From positions 4,068-12,998 of the forward strand of contig JAHFAC010000015.1 of NCBI GenBank assembly GCA_023250755.1: a DNA stretch of 8,931 nucleotides. Direction: 5' to 3'. Source of the DNA: Bacteriovoracaceae bacterium. GTDB taxonomy: Bacteria; Bdellovibrionota; UBA1018. This document shows, piece after piece, positions 6,366-8,931 of this stretch. A program made the position numbers and the translations under genes. Each line of letters opens with the position of its first letter. Within the stretch, counting starts at the first letter, position 1. Under the pieces are notes generated by a model. It worked only from the letters and a program-made list of their open reading frames with translations. It searched no databases and was not told the DNA's origin.

Positions 6366-6414
6366 GTTTGAAACTCATAGTGTAAATGCGTGCAAACGCT
6401 TCTGCAAACAAAGA

Positions 6415-6429
6415 TTTCTAGATTAGAAA
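6415..6429. repeat. Small inverted repeat after bamA
   Basis: TTTCTA-GAT-TAGAAA: six-base arms around a three-base loop, starting 9 bases past the bamA stop codon. It is AT-rich and not followed by a clean T run, so it is a poor intrinsic terminator. It might instead stabilise an mRNA end or bind a regulator. Confidence 0.3.
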
Positions 6430-6437
6430 GGCAACCC

Positions 6438-8876
6438 TTAGAACGGAGGACCAATAAAAAATGAGAACTCGTACTCACTATCATCAGGCTTGCGATTGAG
6501 CGGAAAACCCCACTCAAAACGAAGAGGACCAATCGGTGAAAACCACCGAATCCCAAAGCCCGCATCTTGTCTCAGTTTGAAATCATCTCCGGACGGGAAT
6601 TGAGAGAACGAATTCCCGATATCGTAGAACATGACCCATTTGAGCCCCGCCTCGCGAAACAAGGGATACTCCAATTCAAAAAGTCCAAACATTTGAACTA
6701 AACCACCTTCAGGCTCCAAAAAGGCATTGCCCTTCAAATCCACCGCCGCTCGTTTGGGTCCTAATGAGGCGAAAGGAAATCCCTTGAGATTATTGGGGCC
6801 TCCCAAATAGAAACGCTCTGAAGGAGGCACGCCCTTGCCACCCCATCCCCCGATTTGACCGTACTCAAAGCTATTTCTAAATACAAGGTCACCAACCACT
6901 CGGGTATAATAACGATTATTTAAACTCCATTTCAGAAAGCGCTTAGTCCCACCGACGCCAGCGGTTTCTAAAGAAACGCTCTGGTAATTTCCACCCGTTG
7001 TTTCAAAACGGTTATTTCTTCGATCTCGAACCAAGCTCCAAACCAAACTAGAGAGTGTTCCCTCTTCTTGCTCAAGGTCACTCTGCACGGTCGCACTGTT
7101 TTGATTGACAACATCCTCTGGGCGCGAGCCCTCATTCTTATAAGTAATGAAGAGACTGGTATAATCAAAAACCGGATAACCTAAGCGAATATCCCCACCG
7201 AGTCGACGGTTGGTCCATTTTTCAGGAATCGGAAAGGTAACGAAAAAAGTATCAAACCCCATCGACCAACGACTATCGAAAGCATAGGGATCGGTGAAGC
7301 CGAGATTAAAGCTCTTAGACTTCGGGTCTTTTGCCAGCTGGGCGGCCAGACTCACGGTTTGCCCTTTACCCATCAAATTGATTTCTGACACTTGCCCCGT
7401 CAAGAAAAAGCCGTTGGCGCTCCCGTAGCCCGCACCGACGGTAATCGTCCCGGTTGAACGCTCTTTGACGGTAATTTCGACATTCAAAATATCGGGTTTG
7501 CCCTTGGGTGTGATGGTATTGAAAACAACCTCTCCCGGAGCAAAATAACCGAGACGCTCCACATTTTCTCGGGACTCCCTGAGGCGGGTACCATTGTAGA
7601 GTTCGCCTTCATGAATCTTCAGCTCCCGACGAATCACTTTGTCGTGGGTTTTAGAGTTTCCCAAAACCGTGACTTCGCCAAAATAAACCAGGTTTCCTTT
7701 TTCAAAATCGTATTCGATATCGACAACCTTGGAGTCGTCGTGGAAATTGAATTTAGGAATGACGTTCACAAAAGCATACCCAAGGTCCTGGTATTTTTCG
7801 GTCAGATGTTGAATGTCAAGATTTCGCTTTGAAATGCTGAAGCCCTCGCCCTCCCGAAGAAGGAGCTCTGAACGCATCTCCTCTTTGGAAAACAGGAGTT
7901 CGCCTCCAAAATCAATCTGGCCCATCCGATAAGAATCGCCCTCATCGATATAAACCGAAACGTAAAGCCACTTCTTATCATCACTCACCGTGATCACCGG
8001 ATTTTCGTGACGAAACTTTACAAATCCATGATCCAAATACCAATAGGTCAAACGCTGAAGATCGATCTTGAACGCAGACTCCTTGAAATTTCCGGAGCTG
8101 GACATGAAAGAAAAGAATCCGCCCTCTTTGGTCTCTTGAAAAACCGCCTTCAATTGCTCGTCTGAAAAGCGCCTGTTGTTCAGAAACGTGATTTTCTTGA
8201 TCTGGACCTTCTCGTAATCATTGATTTTGAAAGTCAGGTGGACCTCATCCGCGCGCTCGGTCTCTCCCTTGCCTGCATCCGCTTTCGCAGACGGCTTGAC
8301 AGGTTCAATTTCGTAAGAAACCTTCGCAAGATAAAAACCCTTGTCTTCGTAATGCTTCTGAATCAGCGCAACATCCTCTTTTACTTTATTGACATCCAGG
8401 ATCGACCACTCTTTGACTTTAACGACGTCATGGAGATCACCGCTCGAGATCCTTTCATTTCCGTCAAACTCGATTTTAGAAATTACAGGACGCTCAGAAA
8501 AGGAGTAGGTGATCGCCACCTGATCGCCTTGGGCTTCACCCAAAATCTCAATATCACCGAAATAACCCAGCGCAAAAAGCGCCTGGATCTCGTTACGAAC
8601 ATTTTCACGCAAAAGAAGCTGCCCTGACTTCGAAATCAGCTTAGCCAGGACGGCATCTTTTTCAATTCTCTTGAGCCCTTTCATTTCGATGGTAGAAATT
8701 TTTTTCCCAAAAAGCAGCGTTGCTTCGGAGCTCACTGTCCCCGCGCGAGGGGCCAAGACAAGGCCCTTGCGTTTGACTTTAGCCTCAGCGTGAGGTGGCC
8801 CAAATAAAACAAAAATCAGGAAAGCAAACCCGATCGTGCGCCAAATTTTCTGAATCTGAAGTTGAGGATGTGTCAT
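6438..8876 (-). CDS. bamA: BamA, outer-membrane protein assembly factor (Omp85)
   Basis: Central, essential component of the BAM complex; folds and inserts beta-barrel proteins into the outer membrane. 812 residues from the ATG at 8876. The signal peptide covers about 1-32 (core TIGFAFLIFVLFG, cleavage near HAEA). Five POTRA domains follow at about 58-127, 129-220, 222-312, 314-392 and 394-472. Each opens with a typical strand such as ISTIEMKGLKRI, ISKIEFDGNERI or VYFGEVTVLGNSKT. POTRA2 carries a charged insertion near 193-210. The 16-strand barrel spans about 474-812 and ends in EFSFFIGPPF, a beta-signal with terminal Phe. The loop-6 motif normally (V/I/L)RGF reads LKGF (697-700), with Lys698 in place of the conserved Arg. 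No Shine-Dalgarno site precedes either the ATG or an in-frame GTG at 8888, so the start is uncertain by four codons. Length agrees with the family. Confidence 0.96.
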   Translation of the reverse strand: MTHPQLQIQKIWRTIGFAFLIFVLFGPPHAEAKVKRKGLVLAPRAGTVSSEATLLFGKKISTIEMKGLKRIEKDAVLAKLISKSGQLLLRENVRNEIQALFALGYFGDIEILGEAQGDQVAITYSFSERPVISKIEFDGNERISSGDLHDVVKVKEWSILDVNKVKEDVALIQKHYEDKGFYLAKVSYEIEPVKPSAKADAGKGETERADEVHLTFKINDYEKVQIKKITFLNNRRFSDEQLKAVFQETKEGGFFSFMSSSGNFKESAFKIDLQRLTYWYLDHGFVKFRHENPVITVSDDKKWLYVSVYIDEGDSYRMGQIDFGGELLFSKEEMRSELLLREGEGFSISKRNLDIQHLTEKYQDLGYAFVNVIPKFNFHDDSKVVDIEYDFEKGNLVYFGEVTVLGNSKTHDKVIRRELKIHEGELYNGTRLRESRENVERLGYFAPGEVVFNTITPKGKPDILNVEITVKERSTGTITVGAGYGSANGFFLTGQVSEINLMGKGQTVSLAAQLAKDPKSKSFNLGFTDPYAFDSRWSMGFDTFFVTFPIPEKWTNRRLGGDIRLGYPVFDYTSLFITYKNEGSRPEDVVNQNSATVQSDLEQEEGTLSSLVWSLVRDRRNNRFETTGGNYQSVSLETAGVGGTKRFLKWSLNNRYYTRVVGDLVFRNSFEYGQIGGWGGKGVPPSERFYLGGPNNLKGFPFASLGPKRAAVDLKGNAFLEPEGGLVQMFGLFELEYPLFREAGLKWVMFYDIGNSFSQFPSGDDFKLRQDAGFGIRWFSPIGPLRFEWGFPLNRKPDDSEYEFSFFIGPPF

Positions 8877-8890
8877 TTTAAGTGTCACAG

Positions 8891-8923
8891 ATTATGTCTA
8901 GGTGGTGGAAAAAGGATAGTCAA
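8891..8923 (-). promoter_or_regulatory. Possible promoter of bamA
   Basis: TTGACT (8923-8918, five of six) and CATAAT (8896-8891, five of six) lie upstream of bamA, but their spacing is 21 bases, longer than the usual 16-18. If CATAAT is a real -10, transcription would begin near 8884, inside the GTG alternative and only about 8 bases before the ATG. That favours the ATG start and a nearly leaderless mRNA, in line with the missing ribosome-binding site. The window ends 8 bases upstream of the -35, so more distal promoters cannot be judged. Confidence 0.25.
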
Positions 8924-8931
8924 TTCACAAA

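Noticed and set aside
6352..6411. Upstream start for the lipoprotein gene at 6411
   Set aside because: It would place 20 residues ahead of a good lipoprotein signal peptide, whereas the ATG at 6351 has a strong ribosome-binding site.
8238..8627. 129-codon open frame on the plus strand opposite bamA
   Set aside because: It is a shadow of the bamA POTRA region; that coding strand is certain, and the frame shows no family features.

Overview
All genes in this window lie on the minus strand and read leftward. The window holds most of an outer-membrane biogenesis cluster from a Gram-negative, lipopolysaccharide-making bacterium. In transcription order it contains bamA (outer-membrane protein insertase), four accessory genes, skp/ompH (periplasmic chaperone), lpxD (lipid A acyltransferase) and the first 25 codons of fabZ, cut by the window edge. 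The bamA-skp-lpxD-fabZ order is the classical proteobacterial arrangement. The BamA sequence, including an acidic/GGFFSF stretch in POTRA3, together with the envelope-rich hypothetical proteins, suggests a deltaproteobacterial or Bdellovibrionota-like organism. That placement is an inference and is not secure.

Right end (8931-6438): bamA, with a possible promoter just upstream. Middle (6351-3440): a predicted lipoprotein of unknown function, a small secreted protein that looks like an outer-membrane beta-barrel, and a saccharopine-dehydrogenase-like NAD(P)-binding oxidoreductase that starts 15 bases after the barrel gene ends. Then (3439-1899), behind an AT-rich 125-base gap with the best promoter-like sequence in the window, comes a secreted protein with a long Pro/Ser/Thr-rich linker. 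Its C-terminal half reads like a caspase-like (clan CD) cysteine peptidase with a His291/Cys326 dyad. Left end (1783-1): skp, lpxD and fabZ, packed with an 11-base gap and then a 4-base overlap, which implies one transcript and translational coupling.

How the genes fit together: BamA folds barrel proteins into the outer membrane, Skp carries those barrels across the periplasm, and LpxD makes the lipid A precursor. FabZ works in fatty-acid elongation, upstream of the acyl chains used by LpxD. The four inserted genes split bamA from skp. Three of the four encode exported proteins, so the insertion probably carries an envelope function, but no shared pathway can be read from the sequence.

No RNA genes, insertion sequences, CRISPR arrays or convincing rho-independent terminators were seen. 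No stretch longer than about 125 bases lacks a gene. The most notable item is the putative caspase-like peptidase embedded in this otherwise housekeeping cluster.
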